Part shown: positions 40,708 to 50,252 of the stretch, piece after piece | How positions within the stretch are numbered: the first letter of the stretch is position 1 | Layout: each line of letters begins with the position of its first letter | Assembly (NCBI GenBank): GCA_002314635.1 | Contig: DCGQ01000004.1 | Location: forward strand, 45,094 to 109,093 | DNA: 64,000 nt | Direction of reading: 5' to 3' | From: Clostridiales bacterium UBA1774 | Lineage (GTDB): Bacteria; Bacillota; Clostridia; Oscillospirales; Oscillospiraceae | Notes under the pieces: generated by a model | Told to the model about the DNA's origin: nothing | The model's input: only the letters and a program-made list of their open reading frames with translations | Databases searched by the model: none | Position numbers and translations under genes: made by a program

Positions 40708-43700
40708 TTGAAAAAAACGAACTGTATGCCTGTTTCTGTGTCTGCTTCTGCTGTTATCCATGACGGCGCTGGCAGCCTCAGATGATAAGGCCAAGACCAT
40801 CCGGCTGGAAAAAACGGAGGGCACCGTTACCGTTGTGGATGCCGCCGGAAAACCCGTATCTCTGGTGGAGGGTATGCGCCTTTATAACGGTTATATGGTG
40901 CAGACCGCCTCCGAAAGCTATGCGTGGCTCAGTCTGGATGACACCAAAAGCGTCAAGATGGACGAAAACACGCAGCTTGAACTGCGGAAGCGCGGAAAGA
41001 AGATTCAGCTGAATCTGATCTCCGGCTCGATCCTTGTAGGTGCCAGCGCGCATCTGGAGGATGACGAGGAACTGACCATTCGCACCGCCACCATGATTAC
41101 CGGCATTCGGGGCACCGATATTCATGCTTCGGTATTCGTGCCGACCCCGGTAATCGTGCCGACCGAAGGCTCTCGCGATCAAGTATCGATCCAGTCTTCA
41201 AAACCTGCTGTGATGCTCAGTGTACTGGACGGCGTTGTTTCTTCTCAAAATTCCAAAGGCGCCGTAACGGTCTCTGCCGGTGAAACCGTTACCGTAACCA
41301 CGGACGCTGCACCTGCCGTAACCTCGCTTTCTTTGGATGAGCTGGGTGCCTTCGCCGTGCAGGAAATCAAAGCGAACGATGCTCTGCGTAACCGGGTAGA
41401 CAACCCCGGTATGGCAGAAAGCGGTATTACCGTAGATAGGATTCTGGATCACGGCGGAACGCGGCTGAATCCGGGCGTGGTTAATTCGCAGACCATCCCG
41501 ACGCAGGTGAAAAACCTCGGTATCGTGAAGAAATCCGGTGAGATTCTTCATGACATCCGTGCTGCTTCGACCCACACCCACAACTGGGGCACTGCGGAGT
41601 ATGTTTGGGGCGAGAACCACTCCTGCACCGCTACCCGCACCTGTCTGAGTGATTCCTCCCATGTGGAAAGGGCTATGGTCTATGCAACCGAAAAAGATAC
41701 CGTGTCTGCCACCTGTACTGCAACCGGAACTCAGATCTGGATCGCTGATTTCGGCACACAATCCGGCTTTGAAACACAGGTCGCAAGATTCATAATCCCC
41801 ATTGACCCCAACGCGCACGACTTCGACACACCCACCTACAGTTGGAACGGCAATCAGTGTACCGCCACTCGTGTCTGTAAGAATGACACCCAGCACGTGG
41901 AGACTGAGACCGTTACCGGCACTTATGTGATGGACACTGCTGCCACCTGCACCACTGCCGAAACCGGTCACTACACCGTTTCCTTCACCAACACCGCCTT
42001 TACCGCACAGACCACTGCTGCCAATTCCGTCCCCATTGGTGACCCGCTGCAGCACGACTTCGACACGCCTTCCTACAGCTGGAACGGCAATCAGTGTACC
42101 GCTGCTCGTGTCTGTAAGAATGACACCAAGCACGTGGAGACCGAGACCGAGAACGGCACTTATGTGATGGACACTGCTGCCACCTGCGCCACTGCCGAGA
42201 CCGGTCACTACGCCGTCACCTTCACCAACACCGCTTTTGCCGCGCAGACCACTGCTGCCAATTCCGTCCCCATTGGTGACCCGCTGCAGCACGACTTCGA
42301 CACGCCTTCCTACAGTTGGAACGGCAGTCAGTGTACCGCCACTCGTGTCTGTAAGAATGACACCAAGCACGTGGAGACCGAGACCGAGAACGGCACTTAT
42401 GTGATGGACACTGCTGCCACCTGCACCACTGTCGAGGCCGGCCACTACGCCGTCACCTTCACCAACACCGCCTTTACCGCACAGACCACTGCTGCCAATT
42501 CCGTCACCATTGGCAACCCGCTGAACCACGACTACGGCACGCCTTCCTACAGCTGGAACGGCAGTCAGTGTACTGCCACTCGTGTCTGTAAGAATGACAC
42601 CAAGCACGTGGAGACCGAGACCGTTACCGGCGCTTATTCCAAGGATACCGACGCCACCTGCACCACTGCCGAGACCGGCCACTACACTGCTTCCTTCACC
42701 AACACCGCATTTACCACGCAGACCACTGCTCTGAACTCCATCACCAACGGTGACCCGCTGGGTCATTCCGAACCCGAAGCCAACGCATGGAGTTATATCA
42801 CCGACCCGCAAAACAGTGCGGAACCCGGCTACTATACATACACCTGTACCCGCGGCTGCACTGTCACCGAGCTGGAATACCTGAATCAGGCACTGGCTGC
42901 GGCTACCGCTCCGGTGGATGCTCCTTACGGCCAGATCAACGGGTCCAAAACCGACAAACCGGAAAACAAGGTTCTGACCATCCCCGCAGGAAAAACGCTG
43001 AATGCGGATAGCCTCTACGTGGCGTATGGTTATCAGGTCATCGTCAAGGGCACGCTGAATGTGACCGGATCCATCGAGAATTACGGTACGATCACCGTAG
43101 AAACCGGCGGCAAGCTGAATGTGACGGATCCCGAAGCGGAATACAGCGAGTCGAGTCTTATGAACTGTGCGACTTATACGACACAGGAACAGGAGGAGGT
43201 TATCATCGAAGCCGTTCTGACCTGCTCCGGTGAAATCGTTGCGGACCGCATCAATAATTCCGGCGAAATTCAACTGATCGGCGGCTCAGTCACTACACAG
43301 TACCTTAGCAGCTCGAGCGTTCTGGATATAAAGCAGAGCTCCGTGCTGACTACGGACAGCTTCTGCAGCTTCTCCGGCGATTACGATTCCGGTTCCGTCA
43401 CGGTGGACGGCAGTACCTTCACTCTGAAAAAGACGGAAGGCTCTGAAAATTCCAATGAAGGCAGCATCTCCGTCAGCAACAGCGGTACGCTGAACATCTT
43501 TGACAACCTGTACGCAGACAACGGCAGCATCACTGTGGACAATACATCTGCGATGAATGTGACCGGTACGGAGGAATACGATATCTCGGTAAGAACGATT
43601 CTGAATAACAGCGGCACTGTCAATGTATCCAATGCGTCCCTTTATCTGATCGCGCCGAACCCGGAAGGCGAAGAAATTGCGGAAACTCTGCCGATCGTGG

Positions 43701-44323
43701 AAAACGCCGGCAGCATCACTCTGGCGAAGAATGCACAGTTGTATTACGAAGGCGAACTGAATGAGACCACGGTCTATGGTACGCTGCTGAACAGCGGCAG
43801 CATCAGTCTTTCCGGCAGCTACGTGTGGGCTGAGGTACAGAATACCGGCACCATCACTGCCCGGCTAGACAGCAGTTATATCTATAGCGTATCCAATCTT
43901 TCCACCATTGAGGTAAACAAGGACGCTAAGCTTACCGTTTATTTCCTCAATAATGCGGTTGAAGAACAGAAGACCGGCAGTGTGGCTGTGGATGGTACTC
44001 TGATTCTGGACTCTGGAAAAGAGCAGACGATGTATTCCACCAATGACGGCAGCATTTTGATTCGGGACGGCGGCAGTCTGGAGCTGAATACCACGCTGTA
44101 TCACAGCGGCAGCATGTCCGTTTCCGGCACCGTGGAAACCGGCAGCCTGCAATACACGGTTATTTCCGCCATCACCAATACGGAGGATCCCGCGTATGCA
44201 TGGCCCGCAGAAGGTACATCCTCCGCGATCGGTGACCTGATCTGCTGCGAGGGCGGCAGTATCACGGTAGACGGCGGTACGCTGAAGTATAACGCCATGA
44301 CTCCGATGCCGAATGAACTGTAA
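40708..44323 (+). CDS. FecR-domain surface protein with five 79-residue repeats; frameshift in A7 tract after the start
   Basis: The continuous frame (from 40760, 1187 residues) starts inside a signal peptide. In the same frame the preceding codons read KKRTVCLFLCLLLLLSMTAL, a textbook signal sequence, but the first codon before it is TGA. A TTG with GGGAGGAG 6 bases upstream lies at 40708, followed by seven A (40711-40717); with six A the TTG would be in frame. So the gene is frameshifted, or phase-variable, at this tract. The mature protein has a FecR-like beta domain (about 20-130), one diverged and four near-identical Cys-containing repeats, then a long Asn/Ser/Gly/Thr beta-helix-like region. 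It has no SLH or sortase motif. Likely secreted or surface-bound. Confidence 0.75.
41579..42763 (+). repeat. Tandem array of five 237 bp coding repeats
   Basis: Units begin at 41579 (diverged), 41816, 42053, 42290 and 42527, with an exact 237 bp (79-codon) period. Each encodes H-D-F-D-T-P-x-Y-S-W-N-G, a QCTATRVCKND segment, a third Cys in AATC and a FTNTAF core. The middle units are nearly identical, indicating recent duplication and potential for copy-number change. Confidence 0.92.
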
Positions 44324-44333
44324 TCTTACTATC

Positions 44334-44358
44334 TCCCCATCCCCACATGGGGATGGGA
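44334..44358 (+). repeat. Intercistronic hairpin between the two surface protein genes
   Basis: Nine-base arms CCCATCCCC and GGGGATGGG with an ACAT loop and no T-tract. It may mark an mRNA processing or partial termination point between the repeat-protein gene and the SLH gene 56 bp downstream. Confidence 0.5.
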
Positions 44359-44378
44359 AATCCTAAGGAGGAAACATC

Positions 44379-45851
44379 ATGAAACAGCGCATTCTTTCCC
44401 TGCTGCTGGCACTGTGTCTGCTGGCTGCGGTTCCCATGGCTGGTTTCGCCGCAGAGGAATCTGACACGGACGCAGTACAGGGCGTCCCCACGCTGGGCAG
44501 ACCCGCCGGTCTTACACTGACAGAGGATGGCAGCATTCTCGTCACCGATACGCTGAACAATGTCATCTGGCTTGTCAGCAACGATGACATCAGCCTGTTC
44601 GCCGGTACCATCGCTCCCAAGGACAGCTACGGTGCTTCCATCGGCGCACTGGTGGACGATGACGCGGACAAAGCCTATTTCTCCCAACCGTGGGCCATTG
44701 TCCCATTCCTGGACGGCTATGCCGTCAGTGATCGGGGCAACGGTGCCATCCGCTATCTGGCTGACGGCAAGGTGCAGACCATCCTGCTGACGGAGGATTT
44801 CGAACAGCTCAGCAGCATCGTCGGTCTTGCCGCGGATCCGGACGACAATCTTTATTTCTCCGATCTGCTGGAGGGAAACCTCTGGAAGCTCACTTCCGAT
44901 GGCACGCTTTCCCTGTATGCCGAAGGGTTGAACGAGCCTATGGGTCTCTGCTGGAGCAGTGATACGCTTTATGTGGCTGAAACCGGTCTGAACCGCATCT
45001 CCGCTGTCGTTAACGGCAAAGTAACCGCGATCTGCGGCAGCGGCGAGGACGGCTTCCGGGACGGCGGCGCGATGAGCGCACGCTTCTCCGCACCGCAGAC
45101 TGTTACCGTCACGGCAGACGGAACCTTCTACATTGCCGATACCGGAAACGGTGCGGTTCGCTGCCTGCGCAACGGCGTTGTGACCACGCTGCTGAATTCC
45201 AACGATGAACTCTGGGGCGTGTCTCCCTGTGCGCTGCTGCTTGTCGGCGATATGGTCTTTGGCGCTGACAATTACACCGGTGGTCTGTTCTACTTCTATC
45301 CGGAAGAAACTGCGGCCTTCGCCGATGTGGACGCCAATGCGTGGTACGCAAAGGAAGTGAACGCCGCCGCACAGCTGGGTCTGATGCAGGGCACCGGCGC
45401 GGGCTTTGAGCCTAACGGCAGTCTGACCCGCGCACAGCTGGCTCAGATCCTGATGAACACCGCTTCGGTTCTGGACAGAGACCTGATTTTCGCCGGAACG
45501 GCAGATTTTCAGGATGTGCAGGAATCCGACTGGTTTGCTCCCGCGGTAGGCTGGGCACAGACTGCCGGTCTGGTCAACGGCAAAACCGCTCAGTTGTTTG
45601 ACCCCAAGGGCACCGCGACCCGGCAGGAGCTGGCAGTCATGCTCTATCGGCTGGCGGGTACCGAATCTGTTTCCACCTCTGCGCTTGATGGCTTCAAGGA
45701 CGCCGATCGGATCGACGACTGGGCCAGAGATGCCATGTGCTGGGCTGTGGAGCAGGGTCTCCTGCGGGGCGACAGCGGTTATCTCTCCCCCACCGGAACC
45801 GTCACCCGCGCTCAGACCGCTGCCATTCTGGTGCGGCTCTGCACGAAATAA
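44379..45851 (+). CDS. NHL-repeat beta-propeller protein with three SLH domains
   Basis: A 490-residue exported protein: signal peptide (1-24, cleavage after GFA), an NHL-type propeller (about 35-305; repeated ITVTDTLNN-like units such as GLTLTEDGSILVTDTLNNVI and FYIADTGNGAVR), then three S-layer homology domains (about 312-490; first FADVDANAWYAKEVNAAAQL, with TRAQLA, TRQELA and TRAQTA helices). SLH domains bind pyruvylated secondary cell-wall polymer. It follows the repeat protein with only a hairpin between, and may be co-expressed with it. AGGAGG lies 8 bases before the ATG. Confidence 0.87.
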   Translation: MKQRILSLLLALCLLAAVPMAGFAAEESDTDAVQGVPTLGRPAGLTLTEDGSILVTDTLNNVIWLVSNDDISLFAGTIAPKDSYGASIGALVDDDADKAYFSQPWAIVPFLDGYAVSDRGNGAIRYLADGKVQTILLTEDFEQLSSIVGLAADPDDNLYFSDLLEGNLWKLTSDGTLSLYAEGLNEPMGLCWSSDTLYVAETGLNRISAVVNGKVTAICGSGEDGFRDGGAMSARFSAPQTVTVTADGTFYIADTGNGAVRCLRNGVVTTLLNSNDELWGVSPCALLLVGDMVFGADNYTGGLFYFYPEETAAFADVDANAWYAKEVNAAAQLGLMQGTGAGFEPNGSLTRAQLAQILMNTASVLDRDLIFAGTADFQDVQESDWFAPAVGWAQTAGLVNGKTAQLFDPKGTATRQELAVMLYRLAGTESVSTSALDGFKDADRIDDWARDAMCWAVEQGLLRGDSGYLSPTGTVTRAQTAAILVRLCTK

Positions 45852-45859
45852 AAAAATAC

Positions 45860-45907
45860 AGCGCCCTCCGCATTGATATGCTCATTGCGGAGGGCGCTTG
45901 CTTTTTT
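45860..45907. terminator. Bidirectional terminator between the SLH gene and the LysR gene
   Basis: Thirteen-base arms AGCGCCCTCCGCA and TGCGGAGGGCGCT. TTTTTT follows on the plus strand and TATTTTTTTATTT on the minus strand. Confidence 0.92.
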
Positions 45908-45924
45908 AATCGGTTCTGTTATAA

Positions 45925-46854
45925 TCAGTCCGGAAGACGGTCATAGGCTTCCAGCGTCCCGGCATACCGGCAGATCAGTTCTGTCAGATCCTTCACCGGC
46001 TGGCTCTGGTTTTCCGTCTCCGCGGCAGCGATACAGATGCTCTGGGTAGGCATTTCATCGCGGATGCGAATGGGGAATACCCCCTCCGTGCTTTCAATCT
46101 GCTTTCGAAACGGCGCAGGGATGAAGGCAAGGCACATCCCCCGTTTGACCAGCGGCAGCAGCAGAGACGCGGTATCCACCTTGATTATGGGAATCGTATC
46201 CATGCCCTGCATGGCAAACAGGCGGTCATAGAAATTCGGCCCCTGTTCTCGGCTGCACAGTGCGGCAAACGGGTACTCTGCCAGCTGGGAAAGATAATAC
46301 GCTCCCTCCCTCAGCTCGGAAAAACGGCTGCCTGCCACAAGAATATCTTCAAAATCCGCAATTTCCCGGATTACCGCACCGCCGGGGTTCGTCACCGGCG
46401 CCATGGTGCAGACCAGATCTGTCAGTCCTCCGCTGAGCTCGTCCATGGCTTCCTTCCGCCCGTTCAGAGAGTGGGTGGTCAGTTCCAGACAGACATCGGG
46501 CCATGCAGCATGAAAATCCTGCATGACCGGCAAGATAAACTGCCACAGGAAAAATTCCGACACATTCAGGCGGACGGAACGAATGCCTCGCTGCATCAGC
46601 CGAAGCTTCTCTTCGCCCAGAAAAATATCCTCGCAGGCCCGTGCAACATGGTTATACAGCATTTCGCCCCGCTTTGTGAAGGCTACGCCATTCTGACTCC
46701 GGCTGAACAGGCGGCAGCCCAGATCCGCTTCCAGATTCTGAATGCAGCGGCTGACGGTGGACTGGGAGATACAGAGAGCGTTGGCTGTGCGGGTGATATT
46801 CTTATATCGCCCCACAAAATAGAATATTTTGTAGGCATCGAAGTTGGCAGCCAT
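45925..46854 (-). CDS. LysR family transcriptional regulator
   Basis: A 309-residue regulator with an N-terminal winged helix-turn-helix (about 1-60; NITRTANALCISQSTVSRCI) and a C-terminal periplasmic-binding-protein-like effector domain. The ATG at 46854 is chosen because GGAGGTG sits 6 bases upstream. It diverges from a small cupin-like gene, the classical LysR arrangement, so that gene is its probable target. The effector is unknown. Confidence 0.88.
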   Translation of the reverse strand: MAANFDAYKIFYFVGRYKNITRTANALCISQSTVSRCIQNLEADLGCRLFSRSQNGVAFTKRGEMLYNHVARACEDIFLGEEKLRLMQRGIRSVRLNVSEFFLWQFILPVMQDFHAAWPDVCLELTTHSLNGRKEAMDELSGGLTDLVCTMAPVTNPGGAVIREIADFEDILVAGSRFSELREGAYYLSQLAEYPFAALCSREQGPNFYDRLFAMQGMDTIPIIKVDTASLLLPLVKRGMCLAFIPAPFRKQIESTEGVFPIRIRDEMPTQSICIAAAETENQSQPVKDLTELICRYAGTLEAYDRLPD

Positions 46855-46889
46855 GCAGGACACCTCCAAACGGAATCGTTTTCTGTTCC

Positions 46890-46918
46890 AATATATGCAA
46901 AATTCGCAGAAAAATCAA
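46890..46918 (-). promoter_or_regulatory. Promoter of the LysR gene
   Basis: Minus-strand TTGATT (46913-46918), 17 bp and TATATT (46890-46895). It ends 6 bp from the long inverted repeat at 46924. Confidence 0.75.
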
Positions 46919-46923
46919 GAAAA

Positions 46924-46961
46924 ATCACAGAGTCCATGCAAATCTGCATGGACTCTGTGAT
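46924..46961. repeat. 17 bp perfect inverted repeat upstream of the cupin gene
   Basis: The arms ATCACAGAGTCCATGCA (46924-46940) and TGCATGGACTCTGTGAT (46945-46961) are fully complementary around AATC. The element sits between the LysR promoter and the cupin Shine-Dalgarno. It is far longer than a LysR T-N11-A box and has no T-tract. Confidence 0.85.
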
Positions 46962-46983
46962 GCAGGAAAAGGAGTTTGACAGC

Positions 46984-47445
46984 ATGATCTACGAAAACAA
47001 CGAAGGCGGCGAGTACGGCAAATATTTCGTACAGACGCTGCAGTACCCGGACGGCATGGCCACACCGGATTTCGCCGAGCTTTACCGGAAGTTCTCCAAC
47101 CGGATTCTCTGGATGGACGGCAACGTGTGCCCCGGCGCTTTTCAGATGAATACCGCATGGTATTACGCCGTCCCGGAGCGGGACCCGATCTTTACGGAGC
47201 ACAGCCATCCCTACACGGAGCTGATCGGCTTTTTCGGTTCCGATCCGGCAGACCCCTACAACCTGAACGCGGAGCTGATCTTTACGCTGAACGGCGAGGA
47301 GCATCGTCTGACCCGCTCCACCATGATCTTCATTCCGGCTGATATGCCCCACAACCCCATGCGAATCCTTCGGGTGGATAAACCCATGTTCCATTTCTCC
47401 GTGGTTACAGGCAGCATCTATAACGGAGAAGACGTCTACAAGTAA
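46984..47445 (+). CDS. Small cupin-like protein divergent from the LysR regulator
   Basis: A 153-residue protein with a cupin-like core: AWYYAVPERDPIFTEHSHPY (metal-binding His pair), ELIGFFG, then FIPADMPHNPMRI as the second cupin motif. No other domain or signal peptide is seen. Cupins of this kind bind a metal and a small ligand and may be enzymes or sensors. The ATG at 46984 is chosen for AAAAGGAG 9 bases upstream; the frame is open further 5' but runs through the inverted repeat. Control by the divergent LysR protein is likely. Substrate unknown. Confidence 0.7.
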   Translation: MIYENNEGGEYGKYFVQTLQYPDGMATPDFAELYRKFSNRILWMDGNVCPGAFQMNTAWYYAVPERDPIFTEHSHPYTELIGFFGSDPADPYNLNAELIFTLNGEEHRLTRSTMIFIPADMPHNPMRILRVDKPMFHFSVVTGSIYNGEDVYK

Positions 47446-47477
47446 ATTTCCGCAAAAACTGCCATACAACATCGTTT

Positions 47478-47515
47478 AAAAACCTGCCGCGGTGCCAAGC
47501 CGCAGCAGGTTTTTC
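47478..47515. terminator. Bidirectional terminator between the cupin and C39-like genes
   Basis: The stem AACCTGC/GCAGGTT with inner GCGG/CCGC is flanked by A-runs and TTTTT, terminating both convergent genes. Confidence 0.85.
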
Positions 47516-47518
47516 TGT

Positions 47519-48436
47519 TTAAGATGCTTTGGAAATCGCCCAAAGGTTGCTGATCTGACCTTCGATCCGGTCATAGCTCCATGTCTGGCTGCTGCGGTAA
47601 GGGCTCATAGGGTCCAACACCCGGAAGCCGCTGGCGTCATAGCCGCAGAGCACAATGAAGTGGCCGCTGGCGGTAAAATCGCCGGGCTTCATGCAGCATA
47701 CGATCCAGCTGCCGCTGTCCAGTGCTGCGGTCATGCTGCCGCTCCACAGGGGCAGTTCCCTTCCGCTGAGGCCAAAGGCCGCTGGGCCTTCGGAAAAGAG
47801 GGTCCATTTCGTACCGCTGCCATATACATAGTAATCGTTTTCCAGTGCCCACACAGCCACCTTATCCGGCGTAGCCTCCGTGTTCCCTGCCAGATGGAGG
47901 GCACACATGCTCATGCAGGTGGGACCGCAGCCGGTGGCAGCCAGCAGACTGCTGCCGTAGGGCGTATAGCCCCAGCGCACATCATACTGTTTCAGAAGCA
48001 GTTCTTCACCGCTGACCTCTGCGGCGCTGAACGCCGAAACTGCCTCCGGATTCCCGGGGAAGGCCAGCATATATTCCAGCATATCCGGCGTATTGGCCAC
48101 ATTGGCCAGCAGCACATCGGAATATTCCTGTTCCCGGTCGATAACCTCCTGAAAGCGGCTGTCATAGGCACTCAGTTCCTGCAGGCGCTGCAGACTTTCC
48201 TCCCGCTCCCGTTTCCGAGGTGTTTCCAGACCCGCCCGCACCAGTGCCTCCACTGCTGCCGGGTCCATGGTGGGTTCCGGCTCCGGCGTGGGTTCCGGTG
48301 TAGGCTCCGGTGTAGGTTCCATTGTGATGACAGGTGTTTCCGTATGCTGTACTGAATCCTGCTTCGTCTTTGCGCCGCAGGCACACAGCAGCGCCGCAAT
48401 CAACAGGGCAAATATCCATCCGATTCTGCGCTTCAA
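47519..48436 (-). CDS. Lipoprotein with C39-like cysteine peptidase fold
   Basis: A 305-residue lipoprotein. The lipobox LCAC places the lipidated Cys at 20; a repeated Pro-Thr-Glu spacer (about 41-56) resembles a cell-wall spanning linker; a helical region follows; then the C39-like catalytic domain (about 148-305) with KQYDVRWG, GCGPTC (Cys170), GHFIVLCGYD and VLDP giving the Cys/His/Asp set. It would act outside the membrane on a peptide or amide. Last gene of a three-gene unit with an SLH transglutaminase-like protein and a degenerate hydrolase. Confidence 0.82.
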   Translation of the reverse strand: MKRRIGWIFALLIAALLCACGAKTKQDSVQHTETPVITMEPTPEPTPEPTPEPEPTMDPAAVEALVRAGLETPRKREREESLQRLQELSAYDSRFQEVIDREQEYSDVLLANVANTPDMLEYMLAFPGNPEAVSAFSAAEVSGEELLLKQYDVRWGYTPYGSSLLAATGCGPTCMSMCALHLAGNTEATPDKVAVWALENDYYVYGSGTKWTLFSEGPAAFGLSGRELPLWSGSMTAALDSGSWIVCCMKPGDFTASGHFIVLCGYDASGFRVLDPMSPYRSSQTWSYDRIEGQISNLWAISKAS

Positions 48437-48463
48437 ATGATAGTTCCTCGCTTTCGTTCTCGC

Positions 48464-50239
48464 TTACGCTGCACAGCGGTGCAGGAACAGAACCACCGCA
48501 TCCCGGGGACACTGATAGTCCGCAGGAGAATCGGTGATGTCCACGCCGCTCAGCAGTTCATTCTGTTTCGCCCATGCCACCGGCTTTTCGTACCAGTTGG
48601 TCGAATCCGTCACGCCGCCTGTGACGCAGCGCCACAGAAAGGTCAGGATATGCGCGTAAGAGCAGGGCATATCCGGGCAGAAGCAGCTTTGTCCGCCCAG
48701 AAGCATACCATTGGTGATATTCTGCTCCACGGCCCACAGGACAGGCTTATAGAAATAATCCTGCTCTGTCACATCGACAAAGGGGTTCACCGTGGATTTC
48801 GGTTCCGGGCAGCCCATTGCCCGCCAGAGGAAGGTCACTACCTGTCCGCGGGTGCAGGAACCATCCGGGTCAAAAATCACCTTGCCGCTGGCCTTGTCCG
48901 TTCCGGTGCCCTTGGTCACACCGGTTTCCAGTGCCCACACTGCCGCGTCATAGCACAGCGCGCCGGCCGGAATATCCTGAAACGGGGATTCCGGGGCAGC
49001 CTCCGGATACCGTTCCGGAATCACTGAAGGCAAAATCCGCTCCGTGCCTGTGTCCTGCGGATGGGTGGCGATCCGGTAACGGATCTCTTTCTCTCCGGCG
49101 TAAAGGCCGTAAATATAGCCATCCTCCCCGGAAATGGTCTCCGCCGTGGTCAGACTTCCCGTCTTTGGGTCATAGCAGTAGATGTGCAGGGTGTCATTGA
49201 AATAGAGACAGCCGTCCATCATGCCCAGACCGGAATAGGCATCCAGCCAGTAGGACCACTCCTTCCAGACCGGCCAGTAATCCTTCACCTGCGCCGCCGT
49301 TGTCTCCTTTCCGGTGGAGAAGCTGCGGCAGATCAGAGACACGGTCTGAGAAGTGTACTGTCCGGCGGCACGCAGCTGCCAGAAGGTATCTTCATCGGTA
49401 AAGATCACCGGGCCGTTTATCTGCTGCCAGAAAGCACCGCTGTCATAGCGGGTATCCGTGCAGTTCCTGCCGTTTGCCCAGCCATTATGAGCGGACACAT
49501 TGTCCGTAGGCTCCTGAACCCAACCGTCGCTGTGCAGAAAATGGGTGTGCAGAACCCGACCGGGCAGGTCCGGCGTGGGATCGTCCCATGTCACATCCAC
49601 ATGATACCAGCTTCCGTCCAGACAGACCTGATTCCATGTATGGTTCATGGATGTGGAATTGACCGTGATGCAGGGAATACCGCAGCGCTGCAGCAGATCC
49701 GCATAGGCTCTTGCGTAGCCTTCGCAGACGCCGGTTCCCAGCACCATGACACCGTAAGCGGAGTAGGAAATTTCAGGGAGGGTTCCCGCCAGATAGTTGT
49801 CATAATCATAGGCCTTGTGCAGTACCAGCCAGTCATGCAGTACCAGCGCTTTCTGCAAATCGCTCATGCCCGGCAGAATACAGCTCAGCGCCTCCGCAAC
49901 GGCGGCTTCGTAGGCGGCAATTTCCGCATCGCCGATGTCATTTACATACTGAATTTCCATTCTGGTCACGGTGTTCCCGTAGAACCAGATTTGTCCGCCG
50001 CCGTTTCTTACATAGAAGAGCCGGGGATTCTCGTTCAGCACCTGCGTAAACAGAGGCCAGACCTCATCCCGATCCAGTCCGTATTTCTCCAGCAGGATCG
50101 TTGTTTCCCGTTCCTCCAGTCCCTGCAGGATGGCTTCCTTCGCGCCCTCCGAATCTCCGGCAAAGGCAGCGGTCATCAGCAGCAGACACAGGCCGATAAA
50201 CAGGATGAGAGACCTCATTCGGAATCTGCTTTTTCTCAT
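48464..50239 (-). CDS. Transglutaminase-like protein with SLH domains
   Basis: A 591-residue exported protein: signal peptide (about 1-28), an N-terminal helical region, and a transglutaminase-like core with Cys172 (GVCEGYARAYADLL), His200 (NSTSMNHTWNQV) and Asp215 (WYHVDVTWDDP). A beta-rich region follows, then C-terminal S-layer homology domains (about 410-591; FLWRAMGCPEPKSTVNPFVD, FFDVT-type repeats). Proteins of this layout sit on the cell wall and may cross-link or cleave wall-linked peptides. The start at 50239 follows GGAGG. It is the middle gene of a three-gene surface operon. Confidence 0.85.
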   Translation of the reverse strand: MRKSRFRMRSLILFIGLCLLLMTAAFAGDSEGAKEAILQGLEERETTILLEKYGLDRDEVWPLFTQVLNENPRLFYVRNGGGQIWFYGNTVTRMEIQYVNDIGDAEIAAYEAAVAEALSCILPGMSDLQKALVLHDWLVLHKAYDYDNYLAGTLPEISYSAYGVMVLGTGVCEGYARAYADLLQRCGIPCITVNSTSMNHTWNQVCLDGSWYHVDVTWDDPTPDLPGRVLHTHFLHSDGWVQEPTDNVSAHNGWANGRNCTDTRYDSGAFWQQINGPVIFTDEDTFWQLRAAGQYTSQTVSLICRSFSTGKETTAAQVKDYWPVWKEWSYWLDAYSGLGMMDGCLYFNDTLHIYCYDPKTGSLTTAETISGEDGYIYGLYAGEKEIRYRIATHPQDTGTERILPSVIPERYPEAAPESPFQDIPAGALCYDAAVWALETGVTKGTGTDKASGKVIFDPDGSCTRGQVVTFLWRAMGCPEPKSTVNPFVDVTEQDYFYKPVLWAVEQNITNGMLLGGQSCFCPDMPCSYAHILTFLWRCVTGGVTDSTNWYEKPVAWAKQNELLSGVDITDSPADYQCPRDAVVLFLHRCAA

Positions 50240-50252
50240 TCGGTCATCCTCC

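Noticed and set aside
41579..42763. CRISPR array
   Set aside because: The 237 bp units are contiguous coding repeats without spacers.
41198..43273. 691-codon minus-strand frame across the 237 bp repeats
   Set aside because: Repetitive shadow of the surface protein; no start signal, and the opposite strand has the promoter.
46938..46984. Upstream in-frame ATGs as start of the cupin gene
   Set aside because: They lie within the inverted repeat and have no Shine-Dalgarno; AAAAGGAG fits the ATG at 46984.
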